A stretch of 37,986 bases of DNA, from NCBI RefSeq assembly GCF_018613695.1, contig NZ_JAGGPR010000016.1, positions 65,794 to 103,779 of the forward strand, written 5' to 3'. Numbering within the stretch: the first letter of the stretch is position 1; each line of letters begins with the position of its first letter. This stretch comes from Arthrobacter sp. ISL-95. Its GTDB lineage: Bacteria; Actinomycetota; Actinomycetes; Actinomycetales; Micrococcaceae. The notes under the pieces were generated by a model. The model made no database searches, had not been told where the DNA came from, and was given only the letters and a program-made list of their open reading frames with translations. A program made the translations under genes and the position numbers. Below are positions 8,204-16,208 of this stretch, in pieces.

Positions 8204-8695
8204 ATGAGTGATCCCATCGTCATACTGACTGAAGAGCCCCTCGGCCCCGACGACCGCGTTAACATCGCCAAACTGCTCGACGGCAGCGATGCGCCCCTTA
8301 TTGTCCTGGTTCCGTCCAATACCGAACGACACCTCCTGGTGGATTTCCTGGAGAATCTGTCGCTGCTTGATATCGCCAAGGCGTTCCGGGAGCTCGCTGC
8401 GCAGCACCCGGATCCTGTGGCTGAACGTGCGGAGGCCTCCGAGACGCTGGCTGCGTCGCTGGCGGCTTTGGCTGGCTTGGGTGAAGGCGTTACGGGCGAA
8501 GTCGTCGACGGCGGTGCGGTTGCCGGCTTGGTGGCGAAGGTCCGGGCCGTGAATGCTGCCCAGGCTGTGGTCATCACCCGGCCGCATGCCATTGCCGACA
8601 CGTTCCATACTGACTGGGCCAATAAGGCGCAGGATCAGCTGGGCCTCCCGGTCCTGCACCTGTATGCGGGCTCGGGATTTATCGGCGACTCGTAA
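8204..8695 (+). CDS. Conserved hypothetical protein, USP-like alpha/beta fold
   Basis: This 163-residue soluble protein could not be assigned by name. Alternating hydrophobic strands and helices are visible: IVILTEEPL, PLIVLVPSNT, AAQAVVITRPHAI, and VLHLYAGSGFIGDS at the C-terminus. This suggests a Rossmann-like or universal-stress-protein-like fold. A glycine-rich GLGEGVTGEVVDGGAVAGLV lies around residues 91-110. The start ATG 8204 is chosen because the upstream in-frame extension has no protein-like character and crosses the divergent promoter. The gene ends 14 bases before msrB on the same strand, so the two are probably cotranscribed, and a link to stress or redox repair is a reasonable guess. 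No catalytic motif was recognised. Confidence 0.65.
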   Translation: MSDPIVILTEEPLGPDDRVNIAKLLDGSDAPLIVLVPSNTERHLLVDFLENLSLLDIAKAFRELAAQHPDPVAERAEASETLAASLAALAGLGEGVTGEVVDGGAVAGLVAKVRAVNAAQAVVITRPHAIADTFHTDWANKAQDQLGLPVLHLYAGSGFIGDS

Positions 8696-8709
8696 GCGTT
8701 GCATTAGTC

Positions 8710-9165
8710 ATGAACACTCCTGATAACACCAGCAAGACAACTTCTGTGCCGGAGGGAACGGCCGTTCCCGTGGAAAAGAGCGATTCCCAGTGGCGCGAGG
8801 AGTTGACTCCCGAGGAGTACCGGGTCCTCCGGCAGGCAGGCACTGAACGGCCGTACACGGGTGAGTACTGGGATACGCACACGGAAGGTGTCTACCAGTG
8901 TCGCGCCTGTGGGAGTCAGTTATTTACCAGCCAGGAGAAGTTTGATTCCCATTGTGGTTGGCCGTCGTTCTGGGCCCCGCTTGCGGAGGGCACGGTCCGG
9001 TATCTTCATGACCGCACCATGGGAATGGATCGTGTGGAAGTTCGTTGCGCGAACTGTGATTCCCATTTGGGGCATGTTTTCGAGGGCGAGGGCTATGAAA
9101 CGCCCACGGACCAGCGGTTCTGCATCAATTCCGTTTCCTTGCGTCTGGTGTCGCCTAAAAATTAG
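8710..9165 (+). CDS. msrB: Peptide-methionine (R)-S-oxide reductase
   Basis: This 151-residue MsrB reduces the R-epimer of methionine sulfoxide in oxidised proteins, with thioredoxin as reductant. Two zinc-binding pairs are visible, CRAC near residue 60 and CANC near residue 115. The conserved FDSHCGWPSFW is near residue 75, and the catalytic Cys is in RFCINSVSL near residue 138. The first 20 residues form a family-variable leader. The protein is cytoplasmic because no signal peptide is present. It follows the USP-like gene by 14 bases. A long hairpin follows the stop codon. The MsrA partner is not in the window. Confidence 0.96.
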   Translation: MNTPDNTSKTTSVPEGTAVPVEKSDSQWREELTPEEYRVLRQAGTERPYTGEYWDTHTEGVYQCRACGSQLFTSQEKFDSHCGWPSFWAPLAEGTVRYLHDRTMGMDRVEVRCANCDSHLGHVFEGEGYETPTDQRFCINSVSLRLVSPKN

Positions 9166-9174
9166 CTAGGCCCT

Positions 9175-9210
9175 CCCGGCATGGTATGGATGCTGCCATG
9201 CCATGCCGGG
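9175..9210 (+). terminator. 15-bp hairpin after msrB
   Basis: The arms 9175-9189 and 9196-9210 are complementary over 15 bp, with one G-T wobble and the 6-base loop ATGCTG. It begins 9 bases after the msrB stop. No T-tract follows, so this is best read as a T-less actinobacterial terminator separating msrB from the DUF6421 unit. Confidence 0.75.
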
Positions 9211-9344
9211 ACTGGACCTTAACTGACCTCCACCCACGAAATGCCCAAGAGTTTCTTATGCTCAAGGCATTCTTGAATTAGCGATGCTTTTTGCTTGCTA
9301 CGCTCGGCCCAGAAGCAATCACTACGTCGAAAGGGCCGAGCTCC

Positions 9345-10712
9345 ATGACCACTATCACCACCGCCATCGCCCAGCGTGTCACTGCCGACAACGCTGAGTG
9401 GATGTCCCTGAAGGCTGCAGCCACCGCCCTTCAGGCACACCAGGAACAGGACGGTTCCATCGCCGATTCGGCAGTTCACGCCGAGTCGGCCGATCTTGTT
9501 TCCACGGTGACTGACGCCATTGGAGCCCTGGCACCGAGCTTCCCTCATGATGCCCGTTACCTGGAGCTCCTGGTAGAAGACTTCGGCCGCTGGGTACAAG
9601 GCGGCTTCGGAGTGCCGGACTTCCTGGATTCCCTTCAAGCGTTCCAGCCCCAGGAGCAGCGCGTTGACGGCCTGCAGCACCTGGTGGTTTTCCCCATGTA
9701 TACGCAGAACGGCAGCACCAATAGGCTGGTCGAAGCAGTGCTGATCGAGGTTATCTGGCCCGAGTTCATCGGCGGCCTGGAGGCTGGCGAATACTCCAAC
9801 AAGCTCTTTGTGCCCATCCGCTTTGTGGACTTCACTCCGGGGTACAACACCAACTCGGCCGTGCTCTTCCCTGAGACGGTGGCAGTTCGCGAGACGCCCA
9901 CTTTCACCTGGGGTGCCATCTTTGCCGACCGTGAAGCTGCCCGTTTCCGCCGCGTGCTCAAGGCTGCCGCGGCAACCACATCTTTGGAGCTTCCCGAGGA
10001 CGCAGCACAGCTGATCGAGGACCAGGAACTGACTCAGCGCACGTTTGTCATGTGGGACCTGATCCACGATCGCACCCACATGCGCGGGGACCTTCCTTTC
10101 GATCCGTTCATGATCAAGCAGCGCATGCCGTTCTTCCTGTACTCACTCGAGGAGCTGCGCTGCGACCTGACCGCGTTCCGCGAATCCGTGCGCATTGAAA
10201 AGGACGAAGCAGCCGATCCCGATGCCCGCAAGCATGCAAAGCTGGTTCAGTATGCGGTGATCTTCGACCGCATCTTCCGGTTCGCCATCACCGGCAGCCG
10301 TGTGCGCAACTACGACGGACTGGGCGGCCAGCTTCTGTTCGCGTGGATGCACCAGCACCACGTCCTCCACTGGACGGACAGCAAGCTCTCCATTGACTGG
10401 GACGAGGCTGCCTCGGTTGTGGTGGAACTCGGCGCCAAGATCGAAGAACTGTACTGGCGCTCGATCGACCGCCCCAAGGCTGCCCACTGGCTGGCTGCCT
10501 ACGAGCTCATTTCGAGTACGGTGACTCCCCACCCGGCATCCGTGTGGGCCAAGGGACCCGAAGCGCTACCCTTGGACGGTCCGCCCCGCGGCCTCACGGA
10601 CCAAGTGCTGGACGACGAATTCCCCCTGTCCATGTTCTACGAAGCACTGGAGAAGAAAATGCGTCCCGTCATTGAGTCCACCACCGGCATCACGGGCGCG
10701 ACTGCGGCCTGA
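9345..10712 (+). CDS. DUF6421 family protein (putative metallohydrolase)
   Basis: This 455-residue soluble protein matches what I know as the actinobacterial DUF6421 family, whose function is not established. Three features suggest a metal site: HDRTH at residues 241-245, EELRCD at 269-274, and the His cluster HQHHVLHW starting at 336. The first two recall the HExxxH and EExRxD pair of dipeptidyl-peptidase III (family M49), with Asp replacing Glu; this likeness is my inference and not a recognised homology. Start ATG 9345 follows AAAGGG at 9330-9335 with a 9-base spacer; an in-frame TTG at 9291 is unlikely. The stop TGA overlaps the next ATG by one base, so DUF6421 and the SDR are translationally coupled. 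A threonine aldolase follows. Confidence 0.72.
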   Translation: MTTITTAIAQRVTADNAEWMSLKAAATALQAHQEQDGSIADSAVHAESADLVSTVTDAIGALAPSFPHDARYLELLVEDFGRWVQGGFGVPDFLDSLQAFQPQEQRVDGLQHLVVFPMYTQNGSTNRLVEAVLIEVIWPEFIGGLEAGEYSNKLFVPIRFVDFTPGYNTNSAVLFPETVAVRETPTFTWGAIFADREAARFRRVLKAAAATTSLELPEDAAQLIEDQELTQRTFVMWDLIHDRTHMRGDLPFDPFMIKQRMPFFLYSLEELRCDLTAFRESVRIEKDEAADPDARKHAKLVQYAVIFDRIFRFAITGSRVRNYDGLGGQLLFAWMHQHHVLHWTDSKLSIDWDEAASVVVELGAKIEELYWRSIDRPKAAHWLAAYELISSTVTPHPASVWAKGPEALPLDGPPRGLTDQVLDDEFPLSMFYEALEKKMRPVIESTTGITGATAA

Positions 10713-11440
10713 TGACCACATTGACTATCCTCGTGACCGGCGGAAGCAGCGCTTCCGGCATCGCCGTGACGCGCGCGTTGGGGGCCGCCGGTCACAGGGT
10801 GCTCACTGTGGGCTCGGACGATGTGCGGATCAAGGCTGCTGCTGCCGAGGCCGGCCACGCAGCTACTCCTTTGGTCTGCGATCTCGCCAGCCTCGAGTCC
10901 GTAGGGGACCTTGCGGCCACCGTCCACGATCTTGGCATTGAAAGCATCGACGGCGTCATCCACCTGGTGGGCGGTTGGCGGGGTGCCAAGGGCATCGAAG
11001 ACCAAAGGGACGAGGATTGGGAGGCCATGGAACGCAGCGCCGTGACCACGCTCCGAAACGTCTCCCGGGTCTTCTACAACCAACTCGAAGCATCCCCGCA
11101 CGGCCGGCTGGCCATGGTCTCCTCAACCACCGCAACTGCACCAACGGCTGCGGCCGCCAGCTACGCGGCCGCCAAGGCAGCCGCGGAAGCCTGGACCTTG
11201 GCCGTAGCCGATGGTTTCAGCCGCGCGCAATCGGCCAGCAAAAATGCTCCGACCGAGCAGCACAGCGCTGCGGTGATACTCGTAGTGAAAGCCCTCGTTA
11301 ACGCCGCCATGCGCGAATCCCAGCCCGAAAGGCGATTCCCCGGCTTCACTGACGTCGAAGAACTGGCCGCTGCCGTCGTCGGACTCTTCGAACAATCGGC
11401 CGCCACCCTCAACGGCCAGCGCATCCTGCTGGCCACATAG
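10712..11440 (+). CDS. SDR-family NAD(P)-dependent oxidoreductase
   Basis: This is a 242-residue short-chain dehydrogenase/reductase with a Rossmann fold. The nucleotide-binding motif near the N-terminus is TGGSSASG, close to the classical TGxxxGxG. The mid-domain strand DGVIHLVGGWRG stands where NNAG usually is. The catalytic Ser lies in MVSSTTA and the Tyr-Lys pair in SYAAAKAAAE near residue 150. Asp near the second strand (GSDDVR) suggests NAD rather than NADP, but this is weak. The gene starts on the last base of the DUF6421 stop (TGATG), an overlap that implies a shared job. The threonine aldolase gene lies 30 bases downstream. The substrate is unknown; a hydroxyl or carbonyl compound related to hydroxy-amino acids is a guess from context. 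Confidence 0.85.
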   Translation: MTTLTILVTGGSSASGIAVTRALGAAGHRVLTVGSDDVRIKAAAAEAGHAATPLVCDLASLESVGDLAATVHDLGIESIDGVIHLVGGWRGAKGIEDQRDEDWEAMERSAVTTLRNVSRVFYNQLEASPHGRLAMVSSTTATAPTAAAASYAAAKAAAEAWTLAVADGFSRAQSASKNAPTEQHSAAVILVVKALVNAAMRESQPERRFPGFTDVEELAAAVVGLFEQSAATLNGQRILLAT

Positions 11441-11470
11441 AATCCTGCCGACCCAAATAGACTTGAAAGC

Positions 11471-12577
11471 GTGAATGAACAAGTGACAAGCACAACAGAG
11501 GCAATCCCCAGCGCCACGGATACCCCGGGCGCAGGTCAACTGCATGACCCTGCGGTTCGCGGGTTCGCATCGGACAACTATTCCGGCGTGCACCCGGAGA
11601 TCCTCGCAGCACTGGCAACCGCCAATGGCGGGCATCAGGTTTCCTACGGCGAAGATGTGTACACAGCACGGCTCCAAGAGGTGCTGGAACAGCAGTTCGG
11701 CCCGGGCATCGAGACGTTCCCGGTCTTCAACGGCACCGGCGCCAACGTCCTTGCCCTGCAATCCCTCCTTCCCCGCTGGGGAGCGGTGATCTGCGCCTCC
11801 ACGGCACACATCAATATGGATGAGAACGGCGCGCCGGAACGAGTAGGCGGAATCAAGCTCCTCCAGGTTCCCACCGAGGACGGCAAGCTCACCCCCGAGC
11901 TGATCGACCGCGAGGCCTGGGGCTGGGGCGATGAGCACCGCGCGCAGCCGCTGGTTGTCTCCATCACCCAAACCACTGAGCTGGGCACCTGCTACACGCC
12001 CGATGAAGTGCGGGCCATCGCCGATCACGCACACTCCAAGGGCATGAAGCTTCACATGGACGGCGCCCGGCTGGCGAACGCGGCCGCCCACCTTGACGTC
12101 CCCCTCCGCGCCTTCACCCGCGACGCCGGCGTGGACATCCTGTCCTTCGGCGGCACCAAGAATGGTCTTCTTTTCGGCGAAGTCGTGGTGGCACTGAACC
12201 CGGAGGCCGCTGACGGCCTGAAATTCCTGCGCAAGATGAACATGCAGCTCGCCTCGAAGATGCGCTTCATCTCAGCCCAGTTCATTGCCCTGCTGGAGGA
12301 TGGCCTGTGGTTGCGTTCCGCCGCCCACGCCAACGCAATGGCCGCCCGCCTGCGGAAGGCCATTGAGGGAATCGACGGCGTGGAGCCAACCCAGGCAACA
12401 CAGTCCAACGGGGTCTTCGCCATCCTTCCCGAGGGCGTAGCGGACAAGCTGCGGGAGTCCTTCGCCTTCTACGACTGGGACGCTGCCCGCCGCGAAGTGC
12501 GGTGGATGTGTTCGTTCGATACCACGGAGGAAGACATCGATGCTTTCGTAGCGGCGATCCGACGCGAGCTGGCCTAA
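11471..12577 (+). CDS. Low-specificity L-threonine aldolase-like PLP enzyme
   Basis: This 368-residue fold-type I PLP enzyme has the threonine aldolase family layout. FASDNYSGVHPEIL opens the domain near residue 33. GTGANVLAL near residue 90 binds the PLP phosphate. HMDGARLANA near residue 197 holds the Asp that pairs with the pyridine N. SFGGTKNGLLFGE near residue 223 holds the lysine that forms the Schiff base. The family splits threonine or other beta-hydroxy amino acids into glycine and an aldehyde. The start is GTG 11471, with only a weak GAAAG upstream; GTG 11483 is an alternative. The first 25 residues are not part of the fold. It follows DUF6421 and the SDR on one strand, and a joint pathway for a beta-hydroxy amino acid is likely but unproven. 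Confidence 0.9.
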   Translation: MNEQVTSTTEAIPSATDTPGAGQLHDPAVRGFASDNYSGVHPEILAALATANGGHQVSYGEDVYTARLQEVLEQQFGPGIETFPVFNGTGANVLALQSLLPRWGAVICASTAHINMDENGAPERVGGIKLLQVPTEDGKLTPELIDREAWGWGDEHRAQPLVVSITQTTELGTCYTPDEVRAIADHAHSKGMKLHMDGARLANAAAHLDVPLRAFTRDAGVDILSFGGTKNGLLFGEVVVALNPEAADGLKFLRKMNMQLASKMRFISAQFIALLEDGLWLRSAAHANAMAARLRKAIEGIDGVEPTQATQSNGVFAILPEGVADKLRESFAFYDWDAARREVRWMCSFDTTEEDIDAFVAAIRRELA

Positions 12578-12644
12578 CACATAACACGTGCAACCCGGGG
12601 CGGCGAGCCTGCACAGATTCGCCGCCCCGTACGCATAATCTGCG

Positions 12645-13304
12645 ATGGTGAACGCCCTCGCACAGGTTCCCTCGGAGTTTCTCTTCGCCTTGGGATCACT
12701 ACGAAAAGCACAATGTCGCAGCGAACTGCGGCTTGACGAGATCCCCGCTCCTGCCCGTCTGGCTCCCTATGCAGTTGCCTTGGGGGCAGAGGTATTCAGC
12801 CCCACTGCGGCAACCCGCCAGGTTCCCGTCCACGGACCTGCGGCCAAGGCCTTCGCCGCCAGCCAAGGCAGCAGTCCCGCCAGTGAAGAGGACGACGAAC
12901 TCGCCACCGGCCGCTTCATCCTCCTCTATGACCCCGACGGCTCGGCCGTCTGGGAAGGGGAGTTCCGAATAGTGACCTACATTCGGGCACAAATGGACGC
13001 AGAAATGGGGAACGACTCCATGCTTGGTTCGGTTGCCTGGACCTGGCTCGTGGACGCCCTGGAGAATCATGCTGCCCCCTATCGCGCTGCCGGCGGCACA
13101 GCAACAAGAATCCTTTCCGAAAGCTTCGGAACCCTGGCCGAACGGCCGGACACCATAGACATCGAACTCCGGGCTTCCTGGACACCGGCCAGCCAGGACG
13201 TCCAAGCCCACCTCGAAGCCTGGTCCGACATGGTCTGCACCTTCGCCGGCCTTCCACCGTTGCCACCAGGGGTCACCGGACTGCCCAACAGGAGACTCAA
13301 TTGA
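12645..13304 (+). CDS. DUF3000 family protein
   Basis: This 219-residue protein belongs to the actinobacterial DUF3000 family (M. tuberculosis Rv2680 type, from memory). Family features are the opening PSEFLFALGSLRKA, the EIPAPARLAPYAVAL stretch near residue 35, GRFILLYDPDGSAVWEGEFR near residue 88, and the C-terminal DMVCTFAGLPPLPPGV. Length is normal. No enzyme motif or membrane segment is visible. In actinobacteria the gene usually sits directly before the HRDC-type RNase D, as it does here, 80 bases upstream. That linkage suggests a role tied to RNA processing, but the function is unknown. Confidence 0.85.
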   Translation: MVNALAQVPSEFLFALGSLRKAQCRSELRLDEIPAPARLAPYAVALGAEVFSPTAATRQVPVHGPAAKAFAASQGSSPASEEDDELATGRFILLYDPDGSAVWEGEFRIVTYIRAQMDAEMGNDSMLGSVAWTWLVDALENHAAPYRAAGGTATRILSESFGTLAERPDTIDIELRASWTPASQDVQAHLEAWSDMVCTFAGLPPLPPGVTGLPNRRLN

Positions 13305-13384
13305 CTGTGGGAAATGCGTCGGCGGGTACCAACAATGGACCCGCAACACCCCGCTGTGGCTGGAATCGGTAAGCTTAAGCCACC

Positions 13385-14746
13385 ATGACCCCTGAATATC
13401 CGGAAAACACCACGGCCGGCGATCCGGTTGCTGATCCCACCACCCACATCAAGGTAGACGGCTTCGACAGCCACGTCCCCGAAATCATCGATCTCGACAC
13501 TCCCCGCGAAGGGGTACCCCTGGTCATCGATACCCCATCCGGGCTGGAGCGGTGCGCAGCCGCAATCGCAGCCGGAACAGGGCCGGCCGGAGTGGACGCA
13601 GAACGCGCTTCCGGGTTCCGCTACGGTCAACGGGCTTTCCTGGTTCAGATCCGGCGCGAAGGTGCCGGAACCTGGCTGATCGACCCCGAACCCTTCGATA
13701 ACCTGGACATCATCAATGACGCCCTCCGCGGCGTCGAATGGATCCTGCACGCGGCCTCGCAAGACCTCCCTTGCCTCTCCGAGCTTGGCATGTGGCCGGA
13801 CAAACTCTTCGATACCGAACTCGCCGCCCGCCTCGCAGGACTCCCCCGGGTTGGCCTTGCCGCCGTCATTGAACAGCTTCTCGGCTTTGGTCTGGCCAAG
13901 GAACACTCGGCAGCCGACTGGTCCACGCGCCCCTTGCCGGAGCCCTGGCTGCGTTACGCAGCCCTCGACGTCGAAGTTCTCGCAGAGCTCAGGGAAGAAC
14001 TCATCGAGTTGCTGGAAGCTGACGGCAAGCTCGATTACGCCGAACAGGAGTTTGCCGGCATACTCGCTGCGGGACTCTCGGCCCCGCGTGTGGACCCCTG
14101 GCGGAAGACCTCCGGACTCCATCAGATACGCGACCGTCGCCAGCTTGCAGCCGTTCGAGAACTGTGGCTCGAAAGGGACCAATTGGCCCGCAAACGAGAC
14201 GTAGCGCCCGGCCGCCTGATCCCCGACTCAGCTCTGGTGGCCGCAGCCAAGGCCATGCCCACCACGGTGCCTCAACTGCTGGCTACCAAAGGATTCCACG
14301 GACGCTCCGCCCAGAGGGAAGCCCCGCGCTGGCTTCGCTGCATCACCAACGCCCGGACCCTCACGGACCTCCCGCCCCTCCACCTGCCCACCAACGCGCC
14401 GCCGCCGCCAAGGGTGTGGGCGGACCGGGATCCCGAGGCCGCAGCACGCCTTGCCAGCGCCAGGCCGGCCCTTCAGGCAATAGCCGATGAGTTGAAGCTG
14501 CCGGTGGAGAACCTGCTGACTCCGGATTACTTGCGGCGGGTTGCCTGGCGGCCCCCGGCTGATGTTTCCTTGGAGTCCGTCGCTGCGGAACTGCGGTCAC
14601 TGGGTGCCCGCGAGTGGCAAATCTCCTTCGCTGCGCCGATACTCACTGAAGCGTGCTTGAACCCGGCTCCGCTTCCCGTCAAAGAGTCCAAGGCGAAGGA
14701 AGCCAAAGCACCCCAGGGCGCACAATCATCCGGCAATGCCGGCTGA
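13385..14746 (+). CDS. rnd: Ribonuclease D with HRDC domain
   Basis: This 453-residue 3'-5' exoribonuclease belongs to the DEDDy superfamily. The metal-binding acids are visible: motif I VDAERASG near residue 60 (Asp and Glu), motif II HAASQDLPCL near residue 120 (Asp), and motif III YAALDVEVL near residue 192 (Tyr and Asp). An HRDC domain follows at about residues 240-320, with LWLERDQLARKRDVAPGR near its start, and a helical C-terminal extension runs to a Lys/Ala-rich tail. In bacteria the enzyme trims tRNA and other stable RNA 3' ends. The start is ATG 13385. It follows DUF3000 as in other actinobacteria. A strong terminator lies 18 bases after the stop. Confidence 0.92.
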   Translation: MTPEYPENTTAGDPVADPTTHIKVDGFDSHVPEIIDLDTPREGVPLVIDTPSGLERCAAAIAAGTGPAGVDAERASGFRYGQRAFLVQIRREGAGTWLIDPEPFDNLDIINDALRGVEWILHAASQDLPCLSELGMWPDKLFDTELAARLAGLPRVGLAAVIEQLLGFGLAKEHSAADWSTRPLPEPWLRYAALDVEVLAELREELIELLEADGKLDYAEQEFAGILAAGLSAPRVDPWRKTSGLHQIRDRRQLAAVRELWLERDQLARKRDVAPGRLIPDSALVAAAKAMPTTVPQLLATKGFHGRSAQREAPRWLRCITNARTLTDLPPLHLPTNAPPPPRVWADRDPEAAARLASARPALQAIADELKLPVENLLTPDYLRRVAWRPPADVSLESVAAELRSLGAREWQISFAAPILTEACLNPAPLPVKESKAKEAKAPQGAQSSGNAG

Positions 14747-14763
14747 GCCTTCCCCGCATTATT

Positions 14764-14803
14764 GGCCTGCCCCGCGAACTGTGGTTCGTGGTGGCAGGCC
14801 TTT
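14764..14803 (+). terminator. Terminator after rnd
   Basis: GGCCTGCC (14764-14771) pairs with GGCAGGCC (14793-14800), and an inner CGAAC/GTTCG stem lies within the loop. A short TTT follows. The hairpin lies 18 bases past the rnd stop and separates it from the fad genes. The remaining bases up to 14936 contain only the thiolase leader with its GAGGAG site. Confidence 0.75.
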
Positions 14804-14936
14804 CGCGTCTCCGGGGCACGGACACCGGGCGGCTGGTCCTTGCAAGCTAAGTTACCGGCGAGTAACATTGCATCAATGCCAGCCGGAACACCCGCGACGC
14901 GGGAATCGGCGCCATGTCTCAACGAGGAGTTAATAC

Positions 14937-16208
14937 ATGAGTCCATCACGCAGTGCTCAGAGGAACGTCCGCGACGTCGTCTTCGTCGATGGTGTGCGCA
15001 CACCCTTCGGCAAGGCCGGCGAGAAGGGCATCTACGCGGGCACCCGCGCCGATGACCTCGTGGTCAAGTGCATCCGCGAACTGATGCGGCGAAACCCCTC
15101 ACTGCCAGCGGACCGGATCGACGAGGTCGCCATCGCCGCCACCACCCAGACCGGGGACCAAGGCCTCACCATCGGCCGCACAGCGGCGCTGTTGGCCGGT
15201 CTCCCCCGCACCGTCCCCGGTTTCGCCATCGACCGCATGTGCGCAGGTGCCATGACGGCAGTGACGACGACGGCGAGCGGCATCGGCTTCGGCGCCTATG
15301 ACGTGGTCATTGCAGGCGGCGTGGAACACATGGGCAACCACCCCATGGGCGCAGGCGCCGATCCCAATCCCCGCTTCATGTCCGAGCGCCTCGTGGATCC
15401 CGCCGCGCTGAACATGGGCAACACGGCCGAGAACCTGCATGATCGCTTCCCGGCCATCACCAAGGACCGCACGGACGCCTATGCCGCGGCTTCCCAGGCC
15501 AAGCTCGCAGCGGCTTATACCAACGAGCAAATCCAGCAAGACCTCGTTCCGGTAGCCACCATGAAGCCCGGCCAGGGCTGGGCCCTGCACACCACGGACG
15601 AACCGCCCCGGCCCGGCACCACAGTTGCCGACCTCGCCGAATTGCGGACGCCCTTCCGCGCCCACGGCCGTGTGACCGCCGGCAATGCTGCAGGACTCAA
15701 CGACGGCGCCACTGCCGCTGTTCTTGCTTCCGCCGACGCCGCCCAGGAACTGGGGCTCCCGGTCAAGATGCGCTTGGTCTCTTATGCCTTCGCCGGCGTT
15801 GAACCTGAGGTCATGGGCATCGGTCCGGTACCCGCCACCGAAAAGGCACTCAAGAATGCAGGGCTTGGCATCGAGGACATCGGACTCTTCGAAATCAATG
15901 AAGCCTTCGCCGTCCAGGTGCTCAGCTTCCTGGACCACTTCGGCATCGCCGATGACGACTCCCGGGTCAACCGCTATGGCGGGGCGATCGCCGTCGGACA
16001 TCCGCTGGCTTCCTCAGGCGTCCGCCTGATGAACCAGCTCGCGCGTCAGTTCGAAGAGGACCACTCGGTTCGCTATGGCATCACTACCATGTGCATCGGA
16101 TTGGGCATGGGTGCCACGGTGATCTGGGAAAACCCCCACCACGTCGACTACCAATCTTTCACCGCTGACCAGGTCACCACAGCCACCACCGAAGGAGCCG
16201 CCGCATGA
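14937..16208 (+). CDS. fadA: Acetyl-CoA acyltransferase (thiolase, FadA-like)
   Basis: This 423-residue thiolase catalyses the last step of beta-oxidation, splitting 3-ketoacyl-CoA with CoA. The nucleophilic Cys is in IDRMCAGAMTA near residue 100. The His loop is GHPLASSGVR near residue 358, a slight variation of the usual GHPxGxSG. The second Cys is in CIGLGMGAT near residue 386. NEAFAVQ near residue 323 is the conserved substrate-site motif. ATG 14937 has an ideal GAGGAG at 14924-14929. The stop overlaps the fadB-like start by four bases (ATGA), which gives translational coupling as expected for an alpha2beta2 trifunctional complex. A biosynthetic acetoacetyl-CoA thiolase role is less likely given the partner gene. 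Confidence 0.93.
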   Translation: MSPSRSAQRNVRDVVFVDGVRTPFGKAGEKGIYAGTRADDLVVKCIRELMRRNPSLPADRIDEVAIAATTQTGDQGLTIGRTAALLAGLPRTVPGFAIDRMCAGAMTAVTTTASGIGFGAYDVVIAGGVEHMGNHPMGAGADPNPRFMSERLVDPAALNMGNTAENLHDRFPAITKDRTDAYAAASQAKLAAAYTNEQIQQDLVPVATMKPGQGWALHTTDEPPRPGTTVADLAELRTPFRAHGRVTAGNAAGLNDGATAAVLASADAAQELGLPVKMRLVSYAFAGVEPEVMGIGPVPATEKALKNAGLGIEDIGLFEINEAFAVQVLSFLDHFGIADDDSRVNRYGGAIAVGHPLASSGVRLMNQLARQFEEDHSVRYGITTMCIGLGMGATVIWENPHHVDYQSFTADQVTTATTEGAAA

